Shown: piece by piece, positions 1 through 8,032 of the stretch
How the letters are laid out: each line of letters starts with the position of its first letter
Numbering within the stretch: the first letter of the stretch is position 1
Origin: an uncultured Siphonobacter sp.
Lineage (GTDB): Bacteria > Bacteroidota > Bacteroidia > Cytophagales > Spirosomataceae
Assembly: GCA_913775095.1 (NCBI GenBank)
Contig: CAJYIW010000005.1
Span: 62,001 to 126,000, forward strand
Direction: 5' to 3'
Length of the DNA: 64,000 nucleotides
Translations under genes and position numbers: made by a program
The notes under the pieces: generated by a model
Told to the model about the DNA's origin: nothing
Database searches by the model: none
What the model saw: only the letters and a program-made list of their open reading frames with translations

Positions 1-1604
1 ATTTCCATCTGCAAACGCGTTTCCTCGACGTCCAGCTCCGATTCTATTTTCCTTAATACTTCTTCACTGACGGTGCCTTTACGGTGCAGCTGATGAATGA
101 TCTTCCGCTCCACTTCAATCACATCGAGTTGTGCCTGCGTAAACTGATTAAAGACCCGCAAGGCCCGGTTATCAGAAGTGGCCCATTCCGCCCGGGGAAG
201 TTCAGTATGCTGAAGTCGTTCAAACCGATTCTGATAACTGTTCCGAATCCGGTTCAATACTACGTGATCAATGTCCTTCAGGTTATCCTCAATATAGACC
301 ATCACTTCGCTAATAATTTGCGATCGGACTTCGTATTCTTCCGCCAGGAGCGAATGTTTGGGAATTTTCAGCTTCCGGATCACCCACGGTAAGGTTAAGC
401 CCTGGGCTACCAGCGTTACGATGATTACGCAGAAGGTGAGAAAGATAATGAGGTTACGATTCGGAAAAAGCTCGCCCGAAGGCATCGTTAATGGAATGGA
501 CAGGGCAATGGCCATGGAGACTACTCCCCGCATGCCCGACCAGCCAATAACGACCAGATTCCGTCGGTCCAGTAAGTCCCGTTCGTCTTTCTTTTTAAAC
601 AGAAATTTAGGTCGGAAAGAAGCCGGCAGCACCCAGATGAACCGTACGACAATTACCGTCAAACTGACCAGCAAGCCGTATTTGATCAGAATAAGTGTGC
701 CGTGGGTCGTTACCATGTCCAGATCGGTAATGACTACCCGCAGCTGTAGCCCCAGAAGAATGAAGACCAGTCCATTTAGAATAAAACCTACTACTTCCCA
801 AACGGAATTTGACTGAATCCGGGACTCGGTGGTGAACATTTCAGACGATCGGAAAGACAGGTACAAGCCCGTTGTGACCACGGCCAATACGCCCGAGGCA
901 TGGAAATGCTCGGCCAGCAGATACGAGGCAAAAGGCGTAAGTAAAGTCAGCGTGACTTCCACCAGCGACTGGCACACGAAATGCTTGTGAATCAGGTACA
1001 ATACATAACCCACCACTAATCCGCAGATCACCCCTACCACCACGACGATCAAAAACTGCAACCCGGCATCCCAGATATTGAAAGCTCCGGTCAGGATTGC
1101 TGCCAGAGCGTAGCGATACACAATAAGCCCACTGGCATCGTTGAGTAAACTTTCGCCTTCCAGAATGCTGATAATCCGGGGATTAAGACCTAAGCCTTTG
1201 GTAACTGAAGTCGCCGCAACCGCATCGGGCGGCGATACAATCGCTCCCAGCAGAAAGGCTTCCGCCCAGCTGAGGTTCGGAATCAGGGAGTGCACCACCC
1301 AGCCCACACACAGGGTCGTAAATACGACGAGACCTACGGCTGCCAGGGTGATGGGACGAATATTAGCCTTGAATTCGTGCCAGCTGGCTTTCCAGGCCGC
1401 TTCGTACAACAGAGGCGGCAGGAATATAAAAAAGATGATGTCCGGATTGAGTACCAGTGAAGGCAAACCAGGGATCTGGCTGACAATCAACCCTACCAGG
1501 ACCAGAGCAATCGGAAAAGGAAAGTTATTACGAAAACTAAAAATGGCCAGAAACGTGACACCAAAGAGCAACAGAACAATAAGCTCAACGACTTCGATAC
1601 CCAT
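1..1604 (-). CDS. CPA1-family Na+/H+ antiporter, 3' end outside the window
   Basis: The minus strand is open from an ATG at 1604 to the left edge, giving at least 534 codons without a stop. The translation begins MGIEVVELIVLLLFGV and continues through many hydrophobic helices, including FLPPLLYEAAW and a GAIVSPPDAVAA stretch that matches the ion-binding region of CPA1 Na+/H+ exchangers (NhaP/YjcE type). After about 400 residues it becomes a charged cytoplasmic tail rich in Glu, Arg and Leu. It should exchange cytoplasmic Na+ for protons at the inner membrane for pH and sodium homeostasis. It lies 34 bp downstream of the VOC gene on the same strand and may be cotranscribed. The C-terminus is not seen. 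Confidence 0.9.
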   Translation of the reverse strand, partial: MGIEVVELIVLLLFGVTFLAIFSFRNNFPFPIALVLVGLIVSQIPGLPSLVLNPDIIFFIFLPPLLYEAAWKASWHEFKANIRPITLAAVGLVVFTTLCVGWVVHSLIPNLSWAEAFLLGAIVSPPDAVAATSVTKGLGLNPRIISILEGESLLNDASGLIVYRYALAAILTGAFNIWDAGLQFLIVVVVGVICGLVVGYVLYLIHKHFVCQSLVEVTLTLLTPFASYLLAEHFHASGVLAVVTTGLYLSFRSSEMFTTESRIQSNSVWEVVGFILNGLVFILLGLQLRVVITDLDMVTTHGTLILIKYGLLVSLTVIVVRFIWVLPASFRPKFLFKKKDERDLLDRRNLVVIGWSGMRGVVSMAIALSIPLTMPSGELFPNRNLIIFLTFCVIIVTLVAQGLTLPWVIRKLKIPKHSLLAEEYEVRSQIISEVMVYIEDNLKDIDHVVLNRIRNSYQNRFERLQHTELPRAEWATSDNRALRVFNQFTQAQLDVIEVERKIIHQLHRKGTVSEEVLRKIESELDVEETRLQME

Positions 1605-1638
1605 GAAATAAGTTGATTAGGGGAATGAAAGGTAACTC

Positions 1639-1995
1639 TTACCGGAAATGGGGATTAAAGATAATTCCCACACAATTGCCAAAGGGGTTCCAGACGGTTG
1701 CTACCCAGATCCCCCCGCCTACCTCGTGCGGAGTTTCGTGCGGAGTGGCCCCGAGTGAAAGTAAGCGTTGATAGGAATCTTCCACGTTTTCGACGGCCCA
1801 ATACGTCATGACTGAAGCTTTCTGTGGGTGAACCGTTTCCGCCGGATGCAAACCCATTTCAAAACCACCGACGTTGTAGCCTACATAAAAAGGCTCGTCA
1901 AAGTAAGGAGGCATTTCTAATACCTGAGTGTACCACTCTTTAGCTTTGGTAAGATCGTTAACGAGATAGACGGTGGTGCGAAGTCCCTGGAGCAT
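1639..1995 (-). CDS. VOC-superfamily (glyoxalase/bleomycin-resistance fold) protein
   Basis: 118 residues, the length of a single vicinal-oxygen-chelate domain made of two beta-alpha-beta-beta-beta modules. The N-terminus reads LRTTVYLVNDLTKAKEWYTQVL, typical of the first module, and the end reads WVATVWNPFGNCVGIIFNP, the usual closing strands with DPxGN replaced by NPFGN. Candidate metal ligands cannot be assigned with certainty, so the substrate is unknown; members include glyoxalases, dioxygenases and antibiotic-binding proteins. The gene may form a short operon with the downstream antiporter. Confidence 0.85.
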   Translation of the reverse strand: MLQGLRTTVYLVNDLTKAKEWYTQVLEMPPYFDEPFYVGYNVGGFEMGLHPAETVHPQKASVMTYWAVENVEDSYQRLLSLGATPHETPHEVGGGIWVATVWNPFGNCVGIIFNPHFR

Positions 1996-2082
1996 CTTTA
2001 AATACGTTTGATGCTATCAAAATAATTGCATTTCGCTTAGTAAATGAAATATGGGTCAGGAAATTCCCACTTTCCTACAAAT

Positions 2083-2115
2083 AAAAGCGGCTTACCTGAA
2101 CGGTAAGCCGCTTTT
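2083..2115 (-). terminator. Rho-independent terminator after the zinc-ribbon gene
   Basis: A 14-bp stem with loop TGAAC is flanked by A-runs on the left and T-runs on the right, so it could act in both directions. It lies between the end of the zinc-ribbon gene at 2136 and the start of the VOC gene at 1995. Confidence 0.8.
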
Positions 2116-2135
2116 TAAATATGTTAACTTTCTTG

Positions 2136-2438
2136 TTAGGCAACAGAGGCCTCCCGTGGCGATCTTCTTTTCTTCACCGTCATTTTTACGGGTTCATTGT
2201 CAGGCGTGCTTTCGAACAGGAAGAAGGTATTACTGCAATGCCGACAGCGATAATACTTCAAAGCGACGAATCCAGCCAGTTTTTTAACCATATCAGGGCG
2301 GTTGGTTCGCTCAATGTGAATGGAAGTATGGCAACTTCGGCACTCGCACTTTCTTTGAATTTTGGACGCTGTCCAGACTAAAAAGATCAGGTAGCTTGCT
2401 ACTACTGCAATACTCGCGATAATAAAAATTCCAGTCAT
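2136..2438 (-). CDS. Small membrane protein with a zinc-ribbon-like cysteine cluster
   Basis: A 100-residue product starting MTGIFIIASIAVVAS, one N-terminal membrane helix, followed by a KCECRSCH cluster and a YRCRHC pair about 35 residues later, then a basic tail rich in Lys and Arg. The C-x2-C pairs suggest a zinc ribbon facing the cytoplasm. The frame can be extended upstream to 2621, but that extension crosses the terminator of the preceding gene and reads as unlikely protein, so the start at 2438 is preferred. I do not recognise the family and propose no function. Confidence 0.6.
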   Translation of the reverse strand: MTGIFIIASIAVVASYLIFLVWTASKIQRKCECRSCHTSIHIERTNRPDMVKKLAGFVALKYYRCRHCSNTFFLFESTPDNEPVKMTVKKRRSPREASVA

Positions 2439-2554
2439 AAGTTCATGAATCAAGTGGCTGATTAGCGGATTTCTCAAAAAAATTATTCTACAGAGTAGAA
2501 TAATTACGCCCAGCCACCCGCGACGGTTTGATTGATAGGACGAAAACAAAAAAA

Positions 2555-2588
2555 AACGCGACGAAATCGCAAAGGACGTCGTCGCGTT
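2555..2588 (-). terminator. Terminator of the NagB-LmbE gene
   Basis: A 9-bp GC-rich stem with arms AACGCGACG and CGTCGCGTT is followed, in minus orientation, by a long T-run. It lies just past the stop at 2609. Confidence 0.85.
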
Positions 2589-2608
2589 AACAAATATCAA
2601 CAATTTTA

Positions 2609-4549
2609 CTAATATTTCCAACGTACAAAAGCTTCCACAGCTTCATACTCGGCTAACCCCAGTTTGTTATATAAATTAGCCGTTGCCTGATTTCGGTCTT
2701 CTGCCCGTTGCCAGAATTCCCGTGAATCCGTTCCCTGGTAAACTACACCGTCTTTTTGTGACTGGTGTTTGAATATCCCGTGACGCTTCTTTAAGACCTG
2801 GTCAGGAGACATGGGCACCGCCATTTCAATCAGGTCGATAGCCCACTCATCCCAGGCTCCTTTGTACAGCCACACCCAGCAGTCTTTCATGAATTCTTCA
2901 TCTTTCAGACGGCGAACGGCTTCCATGACGGCATCCAGACACACTTTATGCGTTCCGTGGGGATCAGCCAGGTCACCCGCAGCGTAGATTTGATGAGGTT
3001 TAATCTCACGAATCAGATCCATCACAATCTGAATATCTTCTTCACTCAGTGGCTTTTTCTGTACCTTACCGGTTTCATAAAAAGGCATCTTCATGAAGTG
3101 AGCGTTTGCAACACCGTTACCGACGAAACGACAGGTTGCTTTGGCTTCGCCTTCCCGAATGATTCCTTTGACGTGACGTACTTCCGAGGTATCAACATCA
3201 GAATCTTTTTTCGTACGCAGGTGCTCGGCAGCCGTCTTGAAAATTTCTTCCGCCTTGGGACTGTCAATACCAAAGTGACGGTTGTAATCCACGACGAAAT
3301 CAATGAATCGCAGAGCTTCATCATCCGCAACGGCAATATTGCCTGAGGTTTGATACCCCACGTGGACGTCATGCCCCTGATCCACCAGACGCTGGAACGT
3401 ACCTCCCATGGAGATAATATCGTCATCCGGGTGCGGACTGAAAATCAGACAACGCTTTTGAGCGGGAAGAGCCCGTTCCGGACGGTTGGTATCGTCGGCG
3501 TTGGGTTTTCCACCGGGCCAGCCGGTAATGGTATGTTGTAATTGATTAAAGACTTCAATGTTAAGATCGTACGCCTGACCTACCTGAGCGAGCAATTCGG
3601 ACAGACCGTTGTCATTGTAATCCCGGTTGGTCAGTTTCAGAATGGGTTTGTTCAAAGAAAGAGCCAGGTGCGTAACGGCCTTCTTGGTCATGTTTTTATC
3701 CCAGGTTACTTCTTCTACCAGCCAGGGCATTTTACGGCGGGTTAGGTCCGCTGCGGCAGACTCATCCAGTACAAACTGTACGTTGGGATGTCCCTGCAGA
3801 TAACTGGCGGGAACCTGGTCAGTCACGGGGCCTTCGATCGCCTCGTGAATCATTTTAGCTTTGTGCTCACCCCAGGCCAGCAGAATAACCCGCTTGGCTT
3901 TCATGATCTGGTTGATCCCCAGGGTAATGGCCTTCTTGGGTACATTCGCCAGACCACCGAAATCCATGGCGGCGTCCGCACGGGTCGTCAAGTCAAGCGT
4001 CATTAAACGCGTGCGTGAATTCTCGTGAGAACCAGGCTCGTTGAAACCAATGTGACCGTTTCGGCCAATTCCTAACAATTGGAAATCCAGTCCGCCTAAT
4101 TCGTCAATCTGACGTTCGTAATTCTGACAGAATGCCGGAATCTGGGCGGGCGAGAGCGTTCCGTCGGGGATAAAGTAATTATTCTTGGGAATGTCCACGT
4201 GGTTGAACAGCTGTTCCTGCATGAAGCGAACGTAACTCTGCTGTCCATCGGGTTGCATGGGGTAATATTCATCGAGATTGAACGTAATCACATTGTAAAA
4301 GCTCAAACGCTCTTCGCGGTGAATACGAATCAATTCTGCGTACACTTTCTTGGGTGAAGAACCGGTTGCCAAACCCAACACTGCAGGTTTTCCCTGTAAT
4401 TGTTTGGCACGAATAATTTCGGCGATTTCACGAGCTACGGCCGCTGAAGCATCATTTGAATCGGCGTAAATCTGCGTAGGAATACGTTCAAATGCGATGG
4501 GCTGATTCAGCGTCGGAGCAGCTAATAACGTGTCTGTTTCGGGCAGCAT
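2609..4549 (-). CDS. nagB: Glucosamine-6-phosphate deaminase fused to a PIG-L/LmbE-like deacetylase domain
   Basis: 646 residues, more than twice the length of a plain NagB. Residues ~15-260 are the isomerase-fold deaminase, with GLATGSSP near the N-terminus, FNLDEYY, and GIGRNGHIGFNEPGS carrying the catalytic loop; this half converts glucosamine-6-P to fructose-6-P and ammonia. From ~360 on, FSPHPDDDIISMGG is the zinc-binding motif of LmbE/PIG-L N-acetylglucosaminyl deacetylases. The same fusion is common in Bacteroidota NagB proteins. The cytoplasmic product may pair deacetylation with deamination in amino-sugar use, but activity of the second half is inference. A -7 element at 4580-4587 overlaps an in-frame start at 4582, so the ATG at 4549 is chosen. 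No other nag genes are nearby. Confidence 0.92.
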   Translation of the reverse strand: MLPETDTLLAAPTLNQPIAFERIPTQIYADSNDASAAVAREIAEIIRAKQLQGKPAVLGLATGSSPKKVYAELIRIHREERLSFYNVITFNLDEYYPMQPDGQQSYVRFMQEQLFNHVDIPKNNYFIPDGTLSPAQIPAFCQNYERQIDELGGLDFQLLGIGRNGHIGFNEPGSHENSRTRLMTLDLTTRADAAMDFGGLANVPKKAITLGINQIMKAKRVILLAWGEHKAKMIHEAIEGPVTDQVPASYLQGHPNVQFVLDESAAADLTRRKMPWLVEEVTWDKNMTKKAVTHLALSLNKPILKLTNRDYNDNGLSELLAQVGQAYDLNIEVFNQLQHTITGWPGGKPNADDTNRPERALPAQKRCLIFSPHPDDDIISMGGTFQRLVDQGHDVHVGYQTSGNIAVADDEALRFIDFVVDYNRHFGIDSPKAEEIFKTAAEHLRTKKDSDVDTSEVRHVKGIIREGEAKATCRFVGNGVANAHFMKMPFYETGKVQKKPLSEEDIQIVMDLIREIKPHQIYAAGDLADPHGTHKVCLDAVMEAVRRLKDEEFMKDCWVWLYKGAWDEWAIDLIEMAVPMSPDQVLKKRHGIFKHQSQKDGVVYQGTDSREFWQRAEDRNQATANLYNKLGLAEYEAVEAFVRWKY

Positions 4550-4579
4550 GTGCTTGGGATTAGGCTTAGTTTTACGACA

Positions 4580-4587
4580 CAAAAGTA
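4580..4587 (-). promoter_or_regulatory. Bacteroidota-type -7 element for nagB
   Basis: TACTTTTG on the minus strand matches TAnnTTTG exactly. It lies 31 bp upstream of the chosen ATG and rules out the more upstream start at 4582. A -33 element is not clear. Confidence 0.6.
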
Positions 4588-4664
4588 AAGTATTTCCCCA
4601 ACAACCCCGAAAGGTTCAGCCGACAAATACTGTATTTTTTAAAAAAATTTAATAATTTAATTTA

Positions 4665-5486
4665 CTAGTCTGCTACCAGGGGCTGATCGGTCGGACAAAA
4701 GTATGTCGTCCGCCCCCCTACTCTGGTGATCTGTAGCTTCTGATGGCAAACCGGGCAGAGCAAATGCTGCTTGACATCGGCGTAGGGAGAAGTCGCCCAC
4801 TCGCGGGCATGAATAATGAAATTTTCGGGGAATAAGGCATAATTAGCTTCACAGGTAATGGCCGTTTTCAGTACCAGCTGAATGGCTTCGTGCAGTGTTC
4901 TCACTTCCGCACCGCTCAGCGACGAGGCCAGACGCTCCGGGTGAATGCGAGCCTGAAATAATACTTCATCCACAATCCAGTTACCAATGCCCGCAATCAC
5001 TGACTGGTCCAGCAAAACCGGCTTGATCAACGCTTTTTTCTTTCCCAGCGTAGCCGCAAGTGTAGCCGTCGAAATGGCCAGAGCATCTTCGGCAATCCGT
5101 TTCCGTTTCAGGTATTCCGTTACATTGTCAACGATGCCAATTCGCTCAAATTTGCGGGGACAGATGAAGGCTAACTTATACCCCGACTGAAAATAAAACA
5201 CGATTCGGGCAAACCGGGGTCGTTCTTCTTCAAACTGATAATAGGCCAGATCGCCCGTCATGCCGAAGTGAAAATGGACGTAAAAGCCGCCGTCCGTTTG
5301 AACAAACAGGTTCTTCCCTACTCGCTCCGTAGCGACGAATTGTCTGCCCCGCAACCTCGAAACCAGCAGATCATAATCGGTCGTTAATAACTTGGTGTCC
5401 TCCACAAACACATCCTGAACGGGCTGATGCAGACAGGTTTCTTCAAAATAGCGGCGGTAGGTTTCAACTTCGGGTAATTCAGGCAT
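4665..5486 (-). CDS. Fpg/Nei-family DNA glycosylase (MutM-like)
   Basis: 273 residues. After Met comes PELPEVETYRR, giving the N-terminal Pro nucleophile and the adjacent Glu of Fpg/Nei enzymes that excise oxidised bases and cut at the abasic site. ERVGKNLF supplies the conserved beta-hairpin Lys, HFGMTG and GIGNWIVDEVLF are the family core and H2TH region. The C-terminal zinc finger has C244, C247 and C264, but the fourth ligand position is Asp267 (CPTD instead of CPxC). It is divergently transcribed from the TIGR02757 gene, 78 bp apart. Fpg versus Nei specificity cannot be decided from sequence alone. Confidence 0.9.
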   Translation of the reverse strand: MPELPEVETYRRYFEETCLHQPVQDVFVEDTKLLTTDYDLLVSRLRGRQFVATERVGKNLFVQTDGGFYVHFHFGMTGDLAYYQFEEERPRFARIVFYFQSGYKLAFICPRKFERIGIVDNVTEYLKRKRIAEDALAISTATLAATLGKKKALIKPVLLDQSVIAGIGNWIVDEVLFQARIHPERLASSLSGAEVRTLHEAIQLVLKTAITCEANYALFPENFIIHAREWATSPYADVKQHLLCPVCHQKLQITRVGGRTTYFCPTDQPLVAD

Positions 5487-5564
5487 ACAAGTAAGAAGGA
5501 TAAAATCCGGGCGATATGGAGCTAAACCTGCACCATTCCGCGATTGTTTGCCGAACTTTGTTCA

Positions 5565-6389
5565 ATGGCACTTTTTGAAAAAACCGATACGCCCGACTGG
5601 CTTTATAACTTACTGGAAGAGAAAGTACAGCAGTATAACCAACCTGATTTTATTCCCAACGATCCGATCAGCATTCCGCATCAGTTTACCCGAAAGCAGG
5701 ATATTGAACTGATGGGTTTCTGGGCCGCCGTGCTGGCCTGGGGGCAGCGAAAAACGATCATCAATAAATGCAACGAACTGATTCGGCTCATGGATGGAGC
5801 TCCGTACGATTTCATCCGCAATCATCAACCCCTTGATTTAAAGCCGTTTCTGAATTTTAAACACCGCACGTTTAACGCCACGGATACGCTGTATTTTATT
5901 CACTTTTTCCAGCAGTTTTATGCGGAGCATGAATCGCTGGAAGAAGCTTTTGTGGGTGAAACGCCCCTGAGTGTTCAGGCGAAAGAACCATTTCGGCACG
6001 CTTCGTTTCAGACCGAACAGGCTCTGGTTCGGTTTCATGAAGTGTTCTTCGGCCTGGAAGATGCCCCGGCTCGTACGCGTAAACACGTAGCTACGCCCGC
6101 CCGCAAATCTTCCTGCAAGCGACTGAATATGTTTCTCCGCTGGATGGTTCGAAAAGATACGAACGGCGTAGATTTCGGAATCTGGCATCAGCTTTCTCCC
6201 GCCGCTCTGGTTTGTCCCTGCGATGTACACGTCGATCGCGTGGCCCGGAAACTGGGCTTATTACAACGCACCCATACCGACTGGCAGGCAGCCCTGGAGC
6301 TGACCGAAAACTTACGGAGTTTTGATCCCAACGATCCCGCTAAATACGACTTTGCTTTGTTCGGACTGGGCGTGGAAGGCGAAATGTGA
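5565..6389 (+). CDS. TIGR02757/DUF2400 family protein, possible HhH-GPD-like glycosylase relative
   Basis: 274 residues from the ATG at 5565; an in-frame start 21 bp upstream adds residues that do not look conserved. The body matches the TIGR02757 family (DFIPNDPISIPHQF, ELMGFWAAVLAWGQR). Near the C-terminus, LVCPCDVHVDRVARKLGLL is followed by KYDFALFGLGVEG. This looks like the VDTHVxRVxxRLGL stretch of EndoIII/MutY-type HhH-GPD glycosylases, with Asp220 at the catalytic Asp position. The family's function is unknown; the glycosylase idea is my inference, helped by the divergent Fpg gene next door. It ends at a long bidirectional terminator. Confidence 0.8.
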   Translation: MALFEKTDTPDWLYNLLEEKVQQYNQPDFIPNDPISIPHQFTRKQDIELMGFWAAVLAWGQRKTIINKCNELIRLMDGAPYDFIRNHQPLDLKPFLNFKHRTFNATDTLYFIHFFQQFYAEHESLEEAFVGETPLSVQAKEPFRHASFQTEQALVRFHEVFFGLEDAPARTRKHVATPARKSSCKRLNMFLRWMVRKDTNGVDFGIWHQLSPAALVCPCDVHVDRVARKLGLLQRTHTDWQAALELTENLRSFDPNDPAKYDFALFGLGVEGEM

Positions 6390-6398
6390 TGAATCGTC

Positions 6399-6462
6399 TT
6401 TGGATTGATTAACGAAAAATCCGGGAAGGTGTCCCCCCGGATTTTTCGTTAATCAATCCAAA
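6399..6462. terminator. Very long perfect bidirectional terminator
   Basis: Arms 6399-6425 and 6436-6462 form a perfect 27-bp stem with a 10-base loop, between the convergent DUF2400 and TPR genes. An A-run in one arm gives a T-run in the other, so both strands can terminate. Confidence 0.8.
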
Positions 6463-6476
6463 CCAGATCTAACTGA

Positions 6477-7946
6477 TTAATACCCCATTTCATTCAACGC
6501 GGCCTTCGCCTTGCCATCTACCGAGTTTTTAGATTCGTGTTTCTTAAAACTCATGGCTTTTTCGAAGTAAGCCTTCGCTTTGGCTTTATCATTACGCAGC
6601 TGATAAATATACCCCATCTGAAGACAGGACGACGGGGCGAAATGCCAGGTCTGCTTTTCGCCTAACTCTACCGCCCTCGCGTATAAAGGCAGGGCTGAAA
6701 CAAAGTCGTTCATGCGATGATGAATCCGGGCTTTGCGGTAGTTGAATTCCGTTTGATCGTAAGGATCTGTGAAGCTGGCTTCCGTCAGATTCCTGACCAG
6801 AGCCAGAGCCTGTTCATAGTATCCGCCATCGCTGGCAAAACGGGCTCTCATAACGGCCCGCTGACTGGCAGTAAAGGGCTTATAGGGTTTTTCCGTCGCT
6901 TTCTGAGCGGTTTTGTCGGCTTCATTATGGGTCTCTCCGGTGCTTTTTACTTTGGCATAACAGACCTGAGCCTGGGCCGTGTTCCCATCGAGTTCGTAGC
7001 AGAGGTATTGCTTGTAGAAAGTATCCTTAATAAAATTCCCGGCAGGATGTTGCTTTAGAAATTGCTGATAAGCGGCAATGGCCTGATCATAGTCACCTTT
7101 CTGCAATAAAATTTCGCCCTTGTGATACTCAAAGAAAGGGATGGTCAGGTAGTCTTTCGAAGAAGGATAATGATTGGCAATGGTCAGAGCTTCTTCGCCA
7201 TACCCTTCTTTCATCAGTAAGGCATTGCCGAAAAACTGAATGAGCAGATTATCCTCATGCTGACTCAAAAACCTCTGAAATTCAGTTATTTCGCTACGAC
7301 TCAGTCGCAATACATAACCCTGCATCAGAAACTCAATCAACTGAGCTTCGGGTTTAAATAAAGGTTCCTTAAGCGTCACCGAATGGATTTCCTGTAAACC
7401 CAGTTGAATGTTGCCGCGTAGGCCCAGTAGTTTCGTTACCCACCGGTAACTCTCCGGCGTAGCTCCGATCAGAACATGCAACATCCCCAGAGCCTTCTTA
7501 TTGTAGGTGAACTGGGGAAATTTTCTGGCATTTTCATCCAGTAATTTATAGGCCCGGATGACGTCCCAGGCTCCCGGCACTTCCTTTCCGAATTTGATTT
7601 TCACAAAGGCCCAGTGCATTTTAATCTCTGCCCGCAAACACCGGTTCCAGGGTGAATCCTGATCCATCTGTTCCAGCCGTTCCAGCCGGGCCTCTCCTTT
7701 CTTCACCAGGGCCTCGTACGAACGTCGGTTTTCGGTTAGAAGCAGGTACAGCATATCGGCATAATCGTCCAGATACAGAGCTACGCCATTACTGGTTATT
7801 TCGGACGTGAGTGCCTGCTGTCCTTTCGTAAGTTTCAGCCTGATGATATCCGTGTAGGCCTGCTGCATTTTCGGAGACCACTCAAAATCAGAGGCCTGAC
7901 TTTCGAAGGAAAGGAAAAACAAGAGAATGAAGAACAGACGATTCAT
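6477..7946 (-). CDS. Secreted/periplasmic TPR-repeat protein
   Basis: 489 residues from the ATG at 7946. A signal peptide, MNRLFFILLFFLSFESQA, starts there; the frame is open further upstream, but that part overlaps the preceding terminator. The rest is helical and contains tetratricopeptide-type units, most clearly KGEILLQKGDYDQAIAAYQQ and ALPLYARAVELGEK followed by KAKAYFEKAM near the C-terminus. TPR arrays act as protein-binding scaffolds; the partner is unknown. The periplasmic location is inferred from the signal peptide. Confidence 0.8.
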   Translation of the reverse strand: MNRLFFILLFFLSFESQASDFEWSPKMQQAYTDIIRLKLTKGQQALTSEITSNGVALYLDDYADMLYLLLTENRRSYEALVKKGEARLERLEQMDQDSPWNRCLRAEIKMHWAFVKIKFGKEVPGAWDVIRAYKLLDENARKFPQFTYNKKALGMLHVLIGATPESYRWVTKLLGLRGNIQLGLQEIHSVTLKEPLFKPEAQLIEFLMQGYVLRLSRSEITEFQRFLSQHEDNLLIQFFGNALLMKEGYGEEALTIANHYPSSKDYLTIPFFEYHKGEILLQKGDYDQAIAAYQQFLKQHPAGNFIKDTFYKQYLCYELDGNTAQAQVCYAKVKSTGETHNEADKTAQKATEKPYKPFTASQRAVMRARFASDGGYYEQALALVRNLTEASFTDPYDQTEFNYRKARIHHRMNDFVSALPLYARAVELGEKQTWHFAPSSCLQMGYIYQLRNDKAKAKAYFEKAMSFKKHESKNSVDGKAKAALNEMGY

Positions 7947-7972
7947 GGAAAAAAGAACGATTAGAAACAACA

Positions 7973-7998
7973 AAACCCGTCGATTGCCCGACGGGTTT
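7973..7998 (-). terminator. Terminator of the DinB-Nif3-zinc-ribbon run
   Basis: A 10-bp stem (AAACCCGTCG paired with CGACGGGTTT) with a 6-base loop lies 35 bp past the zinc-ribbon gene stop in the minus direction. Confidence 0.8.
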
Positions 7999-8032
7999 AA
8001 CATTCCAATTGGTGTTGCAGTACTTAAAAGTA

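Noticed and set aside
84-1611. Plus-strand reading frames at the left end
   Set aside because: They are antisense to a continuous antiporter frame on the minus strand that shows clear membrane helices and CPA1 motifs.
2439-2621. N-terminal extension of the zinc-ribbon membrane protein
   Set aside because: The extension runs through the terminator hairpin of the NagB-LmbE gene and reads as random hydrophobic/basic sequence.
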